Numbered from the stretch's first letter, positions 1 to 8,686 are shown. The stretch: 20,492 nucleotides of DNA from Chara braunii (GCA_003427395.1 BFEA01000608.1:372819-393310), one strand, 5' to 3'. The notes: generated by a model from the letters alone, not told the origin. Made by a program: numbers and translations.

Positions 1-58
<58 letters not shown>
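1..58. repeat. (GA)n microsatellite
   Basis: Uninterrupted GA dinucleotide from the window edge to the first base of the inverted-repeat element. The reverse complement, (CT)n, abuts the other end of that element at 2878, so the tract may be part of the element or its preferred insertion site. It is cut by the window edge, so its true length is unknown. Confidence 0.97.
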
Positions 59-61
<3 letters not shown>

Positions 62-850
62 AATGGCAAAATTGAAATATGGGTCAAATTGCGGCAGCGA
101 TCTATTTTGCAGTTGGAATGATTTTTTTTAATTTATTTACCGTTTTTCCTTGAAAGATCACAACAAAATCTACGAGTACTCCAATTTCACTATTTTTCAC
201 GCATTCTTCTGAGCGTGAAAACTCACTGAATTTAGAGTACTTTTTTAGTTGGCCCAGGCATGGCTGAGTGGCAAAAATGGAAAATGTGTCGAATCGGCGC
301 GACGATTATTTCATAGTGTAAATGATTTTTTATAAATGTTCTATTATTATTTCTGGAAAAAACACGACCTCATCTATGGATTCTCAAAATTTCAGATTTT
401 TTTGCATGTTTCGTCCGAGCACAGAAAATCGCCAAAGTTGCCTCTTGCAAAACGCCTATTTCGTTGTGCTTGACCTCCCTGTTTTGAGAAGACGGGGCTC
501 AATGCCTGGGCCTGAGGGCCCTTCTGCAATTCACATGCCCTCACTTCTTTTGGGGATCCGCTTCTACCCGGGGACCGGTCCAACGCCCCCCACTTCTTTT
601 TGGGGTCCACTTCCACCCGAGGACCGGTCCTTCCTTTTTCCAAAAGTCCCGGTTCTACCAGAGCTAGCTGTAGGTAGTCCGCAATTTTGCGAAGGACCGG
701 TCCCCCAAATTTTTTTGCCCCCTAAGAACCCACTTTGCGTCCTGGTCGCCCGCCGTCAAAAATGCGACACCTTGACACAGACGCGGAACCCCACTATACC
801 GCAGCCTAAGGGCTGCAAATTAGCCTTAAAAAAAAAAAAAAAAAAAAAAA
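59..850 (+). repeat. Dispersed element copy A, ending in poly(A)
   Basis: This is the longest copy of the family. It contains two tandem versions of a unit of about 45 bp (CACTTCTTTTGGGGATCCGC and CACTTCTTTTTGGGGTCCAC) separated by the palindrome GGACCGGTCC. It ends in GGCTGCAAATTAGCC and a 23-base A run (828-850). The poly(A) is absent from copies B and C, so it is either an independent insertion or a retroposition tail specific to this copy. Confidence 0.75.
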
Positions 851-930
851 GTTCGGGCCTGAAACGGGACCACTAGTACCTTTGTCACTTGGGAAAATAG
901 CGGGCCTCGGGTAGGCGTCAGACCTTTCAG

Positions 931-1002
931 AGGCCGAAACGAAACGACGGCCGCCAATCAGATTTATCAATGGCAGTCGTCGTCGGCCCCGACCTCTGAA
1001 AA
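931..1002. repeat. Short inverted repeat, MITE-like
   Basis: The left side TTCAGAGGCCGAAACGAAAC and the minus-strand reading of the right side (TTCAGAGGTCGGGGCCGACG) form imperfect arms of about 30 bp, ending in ...CGGCCGCCA and its complement TGGCAGTCG. A related segment (GTCAGAGGCTGAAAAGCGAC) occurs near 8297, so this is a dispersed family. No coding content. Confidence 0.5.
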
Positions 1003-1269
1003 TTCAGGAGTTTGGGAAAACTGTCAGTTTTTCCTATTTTCCCACGCGGAAAAGGTACTAGTTGTTGAATTGTCCAAGTCACTAACAAATTGGGCCTCGT
1101 TCCACACCACCCCACTTTAGAAATACTTGAGAAATTCACCGTTCCACACTGCACTCCACTTGACTTTCAGTTTCCCTAATCGTGATTAGGCTTCCCGCCT
1201 CTCCCGGCGCCCGCCAAAAACGTCAAGTGCAGCTCAAGTGCGGCCCAAGCGAATTGGTGAATTTTTCAA

Positions 1270-1342
1270 GGGCCTCGTTCCACTACCCACCGACTTGAAA
1301 AAATCTCAAGGGCGGCACCGTTCCATTACGCCCTTGAGATTT
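1270..1342 (+). repeat. GGGCCTCGTTCCACTACCC motif element
   Basis: GGGCCTCGTTCCACTACCC is followed by CGACTTGAAAAAATCTCAAG and GGCGGCACCGTTCCATTACG. The same string occurs on the minus strand at 3550-3592 and 3712-3758, and a shortened version at 1092. The TTGA...TCAAG core is itself a small inverted repeat. This looks like a conserved terminal or subterminal part of a TIR transposon family. Confidence 0.6.
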
Positions 1343-1562
1343 GGTAATCACCATTAAAAGTGATTAACGTTCCCTCCGCAATAAATTCCCACTCTGAAAC
1401 TCTAGGGCCGCTGTAGGGCACCCAGGCAAACCGGCCCAATTTTCAAGTCACCTCCCAATGGTGACTTCGAATTCCCTGAATTCCCTTGAAAATGACGCCG
1501 TTAGGTTGCTCTCGGTCCCCCCGTCGTTTTTGTTTGTTCTTTTTCATTCCAATCTGCATTGA

Positions 1563-2175
1563 GTGGGTTCTTAGGGGGCAAAAAAAATTGGGGGACTGGT
1601 CCTTGCCAAAATTGCGGACTACCTACAGCTAGCTCTGGTAGAACCGGAACTTTTGGAAAAACGAAGGACCGGTCCTCGGGTGGAAGTGGACCCCAAAAAG
1701 AAGTGGGGGGCATTGAACCGGTCCTCGGGTAGAAGCGGACCCCAAAAAGAAGTGAGGGCATGTGGTCTGCAAAAGAGCCCTCAGGCCCAGGCGTTGAGCC
1801 CCGTCTTCTCAAAACAGGGAGGTCAGGCACAACGAAACAGGCGTTTTGCAAGAGGCAACTTTGNCGATTTTTTGTGCTAAGACGAACATGCACAAAAATC
1901 TGAAATTTTGAGAATCCATAGATGAGGTCGTGTTCTTTCCAGAAATAATAATAGAACATTTACAAAAAATAATTTAGACTGCGAAATAATCGTCGCGCCG
2001 ATTTAACACATTTTCCATTTTTGCCACTCAACCATGCCTAGGCCAACTAAAAAAGTACTCCAAATTCAGTGAGTTTTCGCGCTCAGAAGAATGCGTGAAA
2101 AAAACTGGAAATTTGAGTACTCTTAGATTTTGTTGTGATCTTTCCAAGAAAAATGCTACATAAATTTAAAAAATT
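1563..2175 (-). repeat. Dispersed element copy B
   Basis: Read on the minus strand this follows copy A from the segment after its first 90 bases to TTTTTTGCCCCCTAAGAACC, then diverges at about 1563. It keeps both 45-bp sub-units. The N at 1864 falls where the sister copy C has A (CTTTGACGATTTTTTGTGCT), so it is a single uncalled base rather than a gap. It joins copy C head-to-tail at 2175/2176. Confidence 0.75.
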
Positions 2176-2877
2176 CGCAGCCCTAAGGTTGCGGTCTACT
2201 GGGGTTCGGCGTCTGTGTCAAGGTGTCGCATTTTTTGCGGTGGGCGACCAGGACCCAAAGTGGGTTCTTAGGGGGCAAAAAAATTTGGGGAACCAGTCCT
2301 TGCCAAAATTGCGGACTACCTACAGCTAGCTCTGATAGAACCGAGACTTTTGGAAAAAGGAAGGACCGGTGCTCGGGTGGAAGTAGACCCCCCAAAAAAG
2401 TGGGGGTTGGGTAAGGGCCCTCAGGCCCAGGCATTGAGGCCCGACTTCTCGAAATAGGGAGGTCAGACGCAACGAAACAAGCGTTTTGCAAGAGGCACCT
2501 TTGACGATTTTTTGTGCTCTGAGGAACCCGCAGAAAAATCTGAAATTTTGAGAATCCATATACGAGGTCGTGTTCTTTCTAGGAAAAATATTAGAACATT
2601 TCTAAAAAATCATTTAGACCGAGAAATAATCGTCGCGCCAATAAGGCACATTTTCCATTTTTGCCACTCAGCCATGTGCGGGCCAACTTAAGAAGTACTC
2701 CAAATTCAGTGAGTTTTCACTCTCAGAAGAATGTGTGAAAAAACCTAAAAATTGAAATACTCGTAGATTTTGTTGTGATCTTTCCAGGAAAAACGCTAAA
2801 TAAAATGTAAAAAACTATTCCAACTGTGAAATAGATCGCGACCACAATTTAACCCATATTTCAAGTTTGCCATTCAG
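2176..2877 (-). repeat. Dispersed element copy C
   Basis: Read on the minus strand it starts with the same terminal sequence as copy A and runs to the segment CTTGACACAGACGC...ACCGCAACCTTAGGGCTGCG, which matches the end of copy A. It has only one of the 45-bp sub-units, which accounts for part of its shorter length. Its outer end touches the (CT)n tract. Confidence 0.75.
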
Positions 2878-2915
<38 letters not shown>

Positions 2916-2997
2916 AGGCCCCCCGCCTCCCTCTCTCTCTATCTCTCTTTCTTTCTCTCTCTCTCTCTCTCACTCGTATCAACAAATGAAAGAATTT

Positions 2998-3040
<43 letters not shown>

Positions 3041-3125
3041 GGGGTAGGCCCCCCGCCTCCCTCTCTTTCTCTCTCTCTTTCTTTCTCTCTCTCTCTCTCA
3101 CTCGTATCAACAAATGAAACAATTT

Positions 3126-3173
<48 letters not shown>

Positions 3174-3267
3174 AGCCCCCCCCCTCCCTCTCTCTCTATC
3201 TCTCTTTCTTTCTCTCTCTCACTCTTTATCTCTCTCTCACACTCGTAACAATAAATGGAACAAAACT

Positions 3268-3351
<84 letters not shown>
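2878..3351. repeat. CT-rich satellite with 130-bp higher-order unit
   Basis: Three tandem units start at about 2912, 3042 and 3172 (spacing 130 bp each). Each has GGTAG(G)CCCCCC, CTCCCTCTCT, a stretch of CTTTCTTT/CTCT, the non-simple word CACTCGTATCAACAAATGAA (or variants), then (CT)n. The third unit is more diverged (CACTCGTAACAATAAATGGA). A pure (CT)n run closes the block at 3271-3349. Confidence 0.85.
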
Positions 3352-3353
<2 letters not shown>

Positions 3354-3446
3354 CGAGCTCATAGTCTCATTGATTTGGCTACCTTAGGGCTGCATTCCCC
3401 GCGCCCACTCGGTAGACAATCTTGACCCAACCACAGCGCAGCACAT

Positions 3447-3473
3447 GTTCCCGCCCCTTTTGCGAGCGGGAAC
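3447..3473. other. Small hairpin
   Basis: GTTCCCGC and GCGGGAAC form a perfect 8-bp stem around an 11-base loop. It is too short and isolated to assign a role. Confidence 0.35.
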
Positions 3474-3549
3474 TGTAGGTGTTAGTGGAACGAAGCTGAC
3501 TTCTAGAGTTTTTTAATTACGTTTACGCTCAAGGGCGCGTGTAGGGCTG

Positions 3550-3758
3550 CCCTTGAGTTTTTTTTCAAGTCGAGGGTGGTGGAACGAGGCCCTTTGTCCT
3601 GGCCTTTCCCGGGTGGTTAGCAGATGTGGGTCTTGTTCTTGTAGTCGGACATTCGGGTAATGGAACGGTAATGGAAGGGCACAACGGTAATGGAAGGGCA
3701 CAATGGAACGGTGCCGCCCTTGAGATTTTTTCAAGTCGAGGGTAGCGGAACGAGGCCC
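3550..3758 (-). repeat. Pair of GGGCCTCGTTCC motif copies with 19-bp tandem repeat between
   Basis: Two minus-strand copies of the motif (3550-3592 and 3712-3758) flank a spacer that holds two exact copies of CGGTAATGGAAGGGCACAA (starting 3666 and 3685). Both motif copies carry the CTTGAAAAAA...CTCAAGGGC extension seen at 1270, so they belong to the same family. The direct rather than inverted arrangement suggests remnants rather than one intact element. Confidence 0.55.
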
Positions 3759-3997
3759 AAACACTTCGCTGCCGTCGCACCTCTGTTTCCGCGACATAGT
3801 CCTCCCTACCTCCCTACCTCCGGGCTGCGCCTCCGCGCCGTGCGCGGTACACAGTCAGTCAGTGCGGATCTGCTCCGCAGCCGGCGCGCTTCGGTCCGAA
3901 CGATCGTGCTGACCCCACTTACAGGGTAGGAAGAGGCGCACGGTCGGAATAGGGGTAGGGAACGCGAATTATCGCACGGGGATGAAGGCAGCTCTTG

Positions 3998-4002
<5 letters not shown>

Positions 4003-4065
<63 letters not shown>

Positions 4066-4066
4066 A
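4003..4066. repeat. (CT)n(CA)n compound microsatellite
   Basis: CT dinucleotides (4003-4040) pass directly into CA dinucleotides (4041-4066). A short pentanucleotide run of TCTGG follows at 4142-4164. From 4165 to about 4440 I see nothing assignable. Confidence 0.95.
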
Positions 4067-4442
4067 GTGTGAGGTAGTTCGTTGTGTCTTTTTATCTGGC
4101 AAATGAGTCCTGGGCTCCTTGGTTCGTCATTCTTTACCTAATCTGGTCTGGTCTGGTCTGGTCTTTTTGTCAAGTCATTTCTTCTAGATCGTTTCCTAAT
4201 CGCATACTCTAAGAGACACTACGGAATGCAGTAAATTAATCTACCCCAACTGGCATATAGTGCATAAGAATACACTTCCAAGCTTGATAGAGTGCTGTGC
4301 AATCTACCGCATTCCATTCTGTTTTTGTAAAGATCTTATCCGTATCCATATCCGTATCGATCGTGGATAAATCCTCTTTACCTATTACCTGCTTGCTAAT
4401 CTAGTGAGCACATAGCGCTGTATCGATAGACTGAATAGCTTC

Positions 4443-4582
4443 CTTTCGCTTCCCCCTCCTCCCCTCCTCCCCTCCTCCTCTTCTTCTTCCTCCTACTCTT
4501 ACTCCTCCTCTTCTTCCTCCTCTTCCCCCTCCTTTTCCTCCTCCTCGTCCTTTTCCTTCTCCTTCTCTCGTCTCCTTATACA
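4443..4582. repeat. Polypyrimidine tract upstream of LRR gene
   Basis: About 140 bp are almost only C and T on the plus strand (CCTCCTCCCC, CTTCTTCTTCC, CCTTTTCCTCCTCCTCGTCC). Such tracts can form triplex DNA and are common in plant 5' regions. The glutamate/arginine-rich open frames on the minus strand here come from the composition and are not genes. Confidence 0.7.
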
Positions 4583-4737
4583 TGTGCTTGGCTCTTGTCC
4601 TCTGTTACTCGTGTGGGCGATCCATGTGGCGTTTTTCTCTCCCAGCTTATAGTCGGTAATTCTTAGTTCATTCACATCCATCATCCATCTTCATCATCTG
4701 ATCGTCGTCCCTCCATCCCTATCTCCTCCTCCTCCTC

Positions 4738-4779
4738 CTCGTCATCATCATCATCATCATCATCACTGCATGATCAGCA

Positions 4780-4810
<31 letters not shown>

Positions 4811-4842
4811 CGTCATGATCAGCATTCATCATCATCATCAAC
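4738..4842. repeat. ATC/TCA trinucleotide repeats, duplicated unit
   Basis: Three TCA/ATC runs are separated by the repeated word GCATGATCAGCATTCATCA (second copy CATGATCAGCATTCATCATC). The block therefore expanded as a compound unit of roughly 40-50 bp as well as by single triplets. It lies in the presumed 5' region of the LRR gene. Confidence 0.85.
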
Positions 4843-4918
4843 GTTAGTGTTAGTCAGAACAGCGAGTGATCTAGTTTAGTTGGCATGTGTTGATTCTATT
4901 CTTTTTTACGCGAGTGAA

Positions 4919-5000
4919 GATATATACAGAAAAAAGGGAAACTAGAAGAAGGAGAAGAAGAAGAAGAAGAAGAAGAAGAAGAAGAAAAAGAAGAAAAAGA
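4919..5000 (+). promoter_or_regulatory. Possible TATA box and purine-rich leader of LRR gene
   Basis: GATATATACA at about 4919-4928 is a TATA-like word some 85 bp before the ATG at 5012. It is followed by a GAA/GGA-rich stretch (4943-5000) that would form the 5' leader. If transcription began further upstream, a two-codon upstream frame (ATG TGT TGA, 4885-4893) would be included. Placement is inferred from spacing only. Confidence 0.25.
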
Positions 5001-5011
5001 CCGCCATCACC

Positions 5012-6631
5012 ATGGTGCGCCTCACCGCTGCTTACGTGTCTTCCTTACAGCAAGACGGCGATGTCGAAGCGATTGAAAAACTCGACGTTTCAGGGCGACA
5101 GATCTCTGACATCGTCGATCTTGACAAGTGTTCCCGCCTCACACGCCTCGATATTAGCAATAACGCACTGGCCTCTACCTCCATCGCTAGTCTAAAGCTG
5201 TGCACAGAACTGAAATGGCTTTCGTTGGCTGGCAATCAGCTGGAGAGTCTGTCTGGTATTTCCTCTCTGTCCAAGTTGACCGTTCTGAATTGCAGCCACA
5301 ATAAGCTCTCAGCGTTCGGCGAAGTTGCTGGTCTCACGGACCTCCGTGCGCTCATCCTCAACGACAACCAGATTGAAGTGATTGCTCGGCTTGATCGACT
5401 GAAGAAGCTCGATGCACTCGTCCTGTCGAAGAATAAGATCCGAGAGATACCCAAGGCAATAGGAAAACTATCTGCGCTGTCAAAGCTCTCGCTTTCGTAT
5501 AACCGAATACAAACCCTAGGCAGCGGGTTGAGAACTTGCATCCTGCTGGAGGAGTTGCGTCTGGCACATAACACCATACGCGCTCTTCCGCTCGACTTGG
5601 AGACGAACGGCAACCTGAGGATCGTTGACATGAGCAGCAATCGAGTACAAGACTGGAATGACGTCCAGGTACTGACCAAACTATCACAGCTCAAACAAGT
5701 GAGCTTCAGAGGGAACCCTGTGTGTAACCAAGACGGATACATAAGCAAGATATGTGGCTTCCTGCCAAATCTGGAGGTTTTGGATGGGCAGCGAGTACGG
5801 GGTCGAAAACGGCGCGCAGTGAAAGGGCATGGAGAAGCGGCGAAGGACTCCGCACACTGTGTGACGGCAACAGCAGCAGGCGGGGGGAAATCCCCACCAG
5901 GGAACCACATCAGATTGAAGAAGGGCAACTCCGATTGCGATCATGAAGATGATGATGGGGGTGAAGATGATGATAATGGGGGTGAAGATGAAGAAGCACA
6001 GGGGGATAGGAAAGCAGGCAGAAGCAAGGAGAGAGCGAAGACAAGACGTGATGGTCTTCCAGGCAAAGTTGGCGGTGGGGCAGCAAATCTGAAGGAGGGA
6101 GAGAAGAGGGAGAAGACGAAGGAGAAGGAGAAGGAGAAGGAGAAGAAAGGTGAGGAGAGAGAGGACCTGAGATCTCAGGTCAAGAAGAAGAGTAAGCTGT
6201 CTGGGGACCAAAGACGCCGAGGAACAGAGGAGGAACTGGAGGAAAAGCCATTCATTTCTCTAGTCATGGCACAGAATGACGCCGAGAGATGGAAGGTAGG
6301 AGGAGAAGAGGCTCGAGGTGGAGGTGGAGGTGGAGGTGGAGCTGCTTCCGGCTTTGGCCAGGCAGCAGGAATTGCTTCCCGGTCATCTCGGAAAGATAGC
6401 AGCATTGCTGTCCTTGGCAGTAATGGGCATAATGTCAGGAAGACCACACCTTTAGCAGCGTTCAGCGCAGGGGAAGCTCTGGATACAATTGGATTGGGTG
6501 GTGATTCTGCATGGGTAGATTGTAGCACGACAGACAGTTTTGTGCCTGTTCTTCGAGGAACATCAGAGGTCAAAAGTCAGGTGGTGTACAACCGTTGGAA
6601 GAAGAAGAGCGTATCATCTGTCGCAACGTGA
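5012..6631 (+). CDS. SDS22-like leucine-rich repeat protein with charged tail
   Basis: A 539-residue frame with no visible intron, with its ATG in a strong plant/animal context (ATCACCATGG). Residues about 22-260 are some ten tandem 22-24 residue LRRs of the SDS22 type (for example LTRLDISNNALASTSI, LKWLSLAGNQLESLSGI, LRALILNDNQIEVIARL, LSKLSLSYNRIQTL), closed by an LRR-cap-like segment (GNPVCNQDGYISKICGFLPN, then LEVLDGQ). A basic tract RGRKRRAVKG (263-272) could be a nuclear signal. The rest is low complexity: acidic (308-328), Lys/Glu-rich (361-396), poly-Gly (436-443). A short C-terminal element (GLGGDSAWVD, 495-504; YNRWKKK, 526-532) looks conserved rather than random. From memory the overall plan resembles the plant LRR family typified by Arabidopsis At5g22320. 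LRR proteins of this type are protein-binding scaffolds, and the partner here is unknown. There is no kinase, signal peptide or membrane segment. Confidence 0.9.
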   Translation: MVRLTAAYVSSLQQDGDVEAIEKLDVSGRQISDIVDLDKCSRLTRLDISNNALASTSIASLKLCTELKWLSLAGNQLESLSGISSLSKLTVLNCSHNKLSAFGEVAGLTDLRALILNDNQIEVIARLDRLKKLDALVLSKNKIREIPKAIGKLSALSKLSLSYNRIQTLGSGLRTCILLEELRLAHNTIRALPLDLETNGNLRIVDMSSNRVQDWNDVQVLTKLSQLKQVSFRGNPVCNQDGYISKICGFLPNLEVLDGQRVRGRKRRAVKGHGEAAKDSAHCVTATAAGGGKSPPGNHIRLKKGNSDCDHEDDDGGEDDDNGGEDEEAQGDRKAGRSKERAKTRRDGLPGKVGGGAANLKEGEKREKTKEKEKEKEKKGEEREDLRSQVKKKSKLSGDQRRRGTEEELEEKPFISLVMAQNDAERWKVGGEEARGGGGGGGGAASGFGQAAGIASRSSRKDSSIAVLGSNGHNVRKTTPLAAFSAGEALDTIGLGGDSAWVDCSTTDSFVPVLRGTSEVKSQVVYNRWKKKSVSSVAT

Positions 6632-6710
6632 ACTGTCATTGCCTTTAGATATCACTTGTTCCTTTCCTTCGCCGTCCACTGTAGTTGTTCACGTGAGAAT
6701 AATGCGCTCA

Positions 6711-6712
<2 letters not shown>

Positions 6713-6793
<81 letters not shown>

Positions 6794-6813
6794 ATGTGTG
6801 TGTGTGTGTGTGT

Positions 6814-6849
<36 letters not shown>

Positions 6850-6952
6850 CAATTGCTCTTTCTGTATGTGTGTCTGTCTGTCTCTCTGCCTCCCTCTCTC
6901 TGTGTATGTAACAATTGCTCCTTCTGTATGTGTTTGTCTGTCTGTCTCTCTG

Positions 6953-6998
<46 letters not shown>

Positions 6999-6999
6999 N

Positions 7000-7091
<92 letters not shown>

Positions 7092-7122
7092 GTAACATTT
7101 GCTGTTTCTGTATGCGTCTGTG

Positions 7123-7214
<92 letters not shown>

Positions 7215-7219
7215 TGTGT
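6713..7219. repeat. TC/TG compound microsatellites with embedded 23-bp motif
   Basis: Runs of TC (6713-6785, about 6950-7087, 7148-7174) and TG (6786-6847, 7175-7219) alternate. Three copies of TGTAACAATTGCTCTTTCTG or near versions, each followed by TATG and TCTG runs, start near 6845, 6906 and 7091. The N at 6999 sits inside a TC run, so the length there is not reliable. The block lies 80 bp past the LRR stop codon and may be in its 3' UTR. The Ser-Leu, Arg-Glu and Cys-Val frames here are artefacts of the repeat. Confidence 0.95.
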
Positions 7220-7760
7220 ACCGATTGCCATAGTGTGGCGACCGTCTCCAGTTCATTTGTGCAGTGTGTTTTCCTACCGCCGGTAGCATAGCGGTGGTGA
7301 TTCTATCGCACTATTGCTTGTTGCACCAGTGCTGCATCTCATGCGTATTACACACTGTTTTTCCGATACAGATGATTGATGGTGTGCAACGTTTGTTATG
7401 GGATGGAGAATGTAAACAGAAGTGCAATTGTTTTGCTGCTAAGGACGAGTGTATAAGGACCATTCGGCCACGCTGTTGATCCTGACCCACTGAGATGAAC
7501 AAAAGAACTCTGAATTACCTGGGCCAGGTCTGTTGGATGATGATATCTCACGGCCGTGGCCGTTAATGAAAAAAGGGGGAAAATTGCATCTGTAGATTCT
7601 GTACTCCATTCAAAGATGGGAATACCCGTTGTCATACCCAATCCCAGTGCCCAACTTGCATCTATAGATTTTATACCGGAGAAACGCCAGGCTGGAAATC
7701 TTGCATGCCCAACACTGAGGTGGACGAATTATTTGCATGTCCAAGAACCTACAGAAAAGA
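7220..7760. other. Intergenic region without an assignable feature
   Basis: Ordinary-complexity sequence between the microsatellites and the mitochondrial insertion. It may hold the 3' end of the LRR transcript, but I cannot identify a clear polyadenylation signal. The open frame beginning at 7556 becomes recognisable only at 7761, where mitochondrial sequence starts, so its upstream part is not treated as a gene. Confidence 0.4.
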
Positions 7761-7888
7761 AGTATAACCAGTCATTCTGGAGGAGCTGTGGATTTAGCTA
7801 TTTTCAGTCTTCATTTATCAAATTATCAGGTGTTTCCTCAATATTAGGTGCTATCAATTTCATTATGAGTATGTTTAAGATGCGTGGC
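7761..7888 (+). pseudogene. cox1: Nuclear mitochondrial insertion: cox1 fragment
   Basis: Codons from 7761 read SITSHSGGAVDLAIFSLHLS, then an 8-bp tandem duplication (AATTATCA, 7821-7828) breaks the frame, then GVSSILGAINFI and a diverged FKMRG. This is a well-conserved internal part of cytochrome c oxidase subunit I, a membrane enzyme of the mitochondrial inner membrane. Only about 40 residues of a protein that normally exceeds 500 are present, with a frameshift and several replacements (for example M and S where Thr is usual after INFI). It is a decayed nuclear copy, not a working gene. It ends where an inverted nad4 fragment begins. Confidence 0.88.
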
Positions 7889-7896
7889 TCGTTCCC

Positions 7897-8018
7897 TATT
7901 TTAAGAGAATTCCCGCTAAGATAACAGATCGAGCGGTGGGTGCTTCTACGTGAGCTTCAGGTAACCAAATATGAACTGGTACCATAGGTACTTCCACTGC
8001 AAAAGATGCAAAAAAAGA
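7897..8018 (-). pseudogene. nad4: Nuclear mitochondrial insertion: nad4 fragment
   Basis: On the minus strand this reads [39 protein letters not shown], a signature stretch of NADH dehydrogenase subunit 4 (respiratory complex I, proton-pumping membrane subunit). About 40 residues survive. Replacements such as E for the usual K in FAVKVP and R for G before SVILAG suggest decay. It lies about 8 bp from the cox1 fragment in opposite orientation, so the two pieces were either joined before or during insertion, or come from adjacent opposite-strand mitochondrial genes. Confidence 0.9.
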
Positions 8019-8122
8019 ATTGGACATATTGTGATGAAATCGGACATGTGTTGTTGGCCTTCTGTTTTCGTTTGTCTTTTCCATTCTTCTGCATGGCCAT
8101 TAGGATCTGTGTCTGAATAGAC

Positions 8123-8198
8123 TGCTCATCTTTGATGCCTCTGATGTAGGGCTTCGCCACTGCTCATCTTTGATGCCTCAGACGTAGGGCTTTGCCAC
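8123..8198. repeat. 38-bp tandem duplication
   Basis: TGCTCATCTTTGATGCCT begins at 8123 and again at 8161. The two 38-bp units differ at a few positions (CTGATGTAGGGCTTCGCCAC versus CAGACGTAGGGCTTTGCCAC). No function is apparent. Confidence 0.8.
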
Positions 8199-8251
8199 AC
8201 ACACCCGAATCCCCGAAAAAAAATGGCAGTGCTCTCGGATTGAATTTTAGC

Positions 8252-8404
8252 TTTAGACCACCAGTACACGCCTCACATCGGCCGCGGGGGCGTGTCAGAG
8301 GCTGAAAAGCGACGCTGGCTGCCAATTTCTTTCATCGACGCCCCGCCGGCGCCATCTTTTTCTGGATATCAGCTGGACAACCGAGTGGCCAAGTACTGCG
8401 GGTG
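8252..8404. mobile_element. Possible diverged MITE related to the 11.2-kb element
   Basis: The left end GACCACCAGTACACGCC and the minus-strand reading of the right end (CACCCGCAGTACTTGGCC) resemble the terminal inverted repeats of the 11227-11415 element (ACCACCAGTACTTGGCC). The arms are short and imperfect, so this is a tentative relic. Confidence 0.35.
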
Positions 8405-8429
8405 ACTGCCATTGGTCTACTATCCCACC

Positions 8430-8473
8430 TCTACAACAACCTGGGCTTGACAAAAAAAAAAAAAAAAAAAAGN

Positions 8474-8539
<66 letters not shown>
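8430..8539. repeat. Poly(A) and (GA)n tract at a sequence join
   Basis: ACCTCTACAACAACCTGGGCTTGAC is followed by 20 A's (8452-8471), a G, an N at 8473, then (GA)n to 8539. The word CAACAACCTGGGCTT recurs at 15400-15414, also followed by a homopolymer (T there), which suggests a dispersed element end. The N marks an unresolved join. Confidence 0.7.
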
Positions 8540-8543
<4 letters not shown>

Positions 8544-8605
8544 CCATTGATAAAATGAGCAACACACCGGCAAACAGGGAAGTCTCCAACCCCGCGGCAG
8601 CGGCT

Positions 8606-8686
8606 GGCCTCACGCTACTTCCATCGATAGGATGAGCAAAATCGATTGAATCTTCTGCTAGAACATGGAAATATACACTTTCCCAC
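8606..8686 (+). repeat. Partial GGCCTC-TIR element, left end
   Basis: GGCCTCACGCTACTTCCATCG, then GAGCAAAATCGATTGAATCT and TCTGCTAGAACATGGAAATA, line up with the left end of the 10096 element, which has GGCCTCGCTCCACTACTCTCG and GAATCTTCTGCTAGAACATG. No matching right end was found, so it is truncated. Confidence 0.5.

Larger units (their letters stand above)
59..2877. repeat. Large inverted repeat from three copies of a dispersed element
   Basis: The outer ends are inverted copies: CTGAATGGCAAAATTGAAAT at 59 on the plus strand matches CTGAATGGCAAACTTGAAAT read on the minus strand from 2877. The match continues for hundreds of bases, for example GATCACAACAAAATCTACGA in both arms. Copy A (about 59-850) is on the plus strand. 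Copies B (about 1563-2175) and C (about 2176-2877) are head-to-tail on the minus strand. About 700 bp of other repeat sequence separates A from B. No copy carries a believable transposase or reverse transcriptase frame. Each copy makes proline-rich open frames that are not conserved as protein and are treated as chance. It could be a non-autonomous DNA transposon that rearranged, or a tandem family with one inverted unit. Confidence 0.8.

Noticed and set aside
322-876. 184-codon proline-rich frame, with similar frames on the minus strand at 1501-1959 and 2183-2491
   Set aside because: All three are translations of the same dispersed DNA element. Indels shift the frame between copies, one ends in a poly-Lys tail made by poly(A), and no domain is visible.
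6540-7291. Several 80-211 codon frames of Ser-Leu, Arg-Glu, Thr-His or Cys-Val repeats
   Set aside because: They are translations of TC and TG microsatellites in all frames and both strands.
7556-7924. 122-codon frame starting at 7556 as a nuclear gene
   Set aside because: The recognisable part is a frameshifted cox1 fragment; the first two thirds has no homology I can see.
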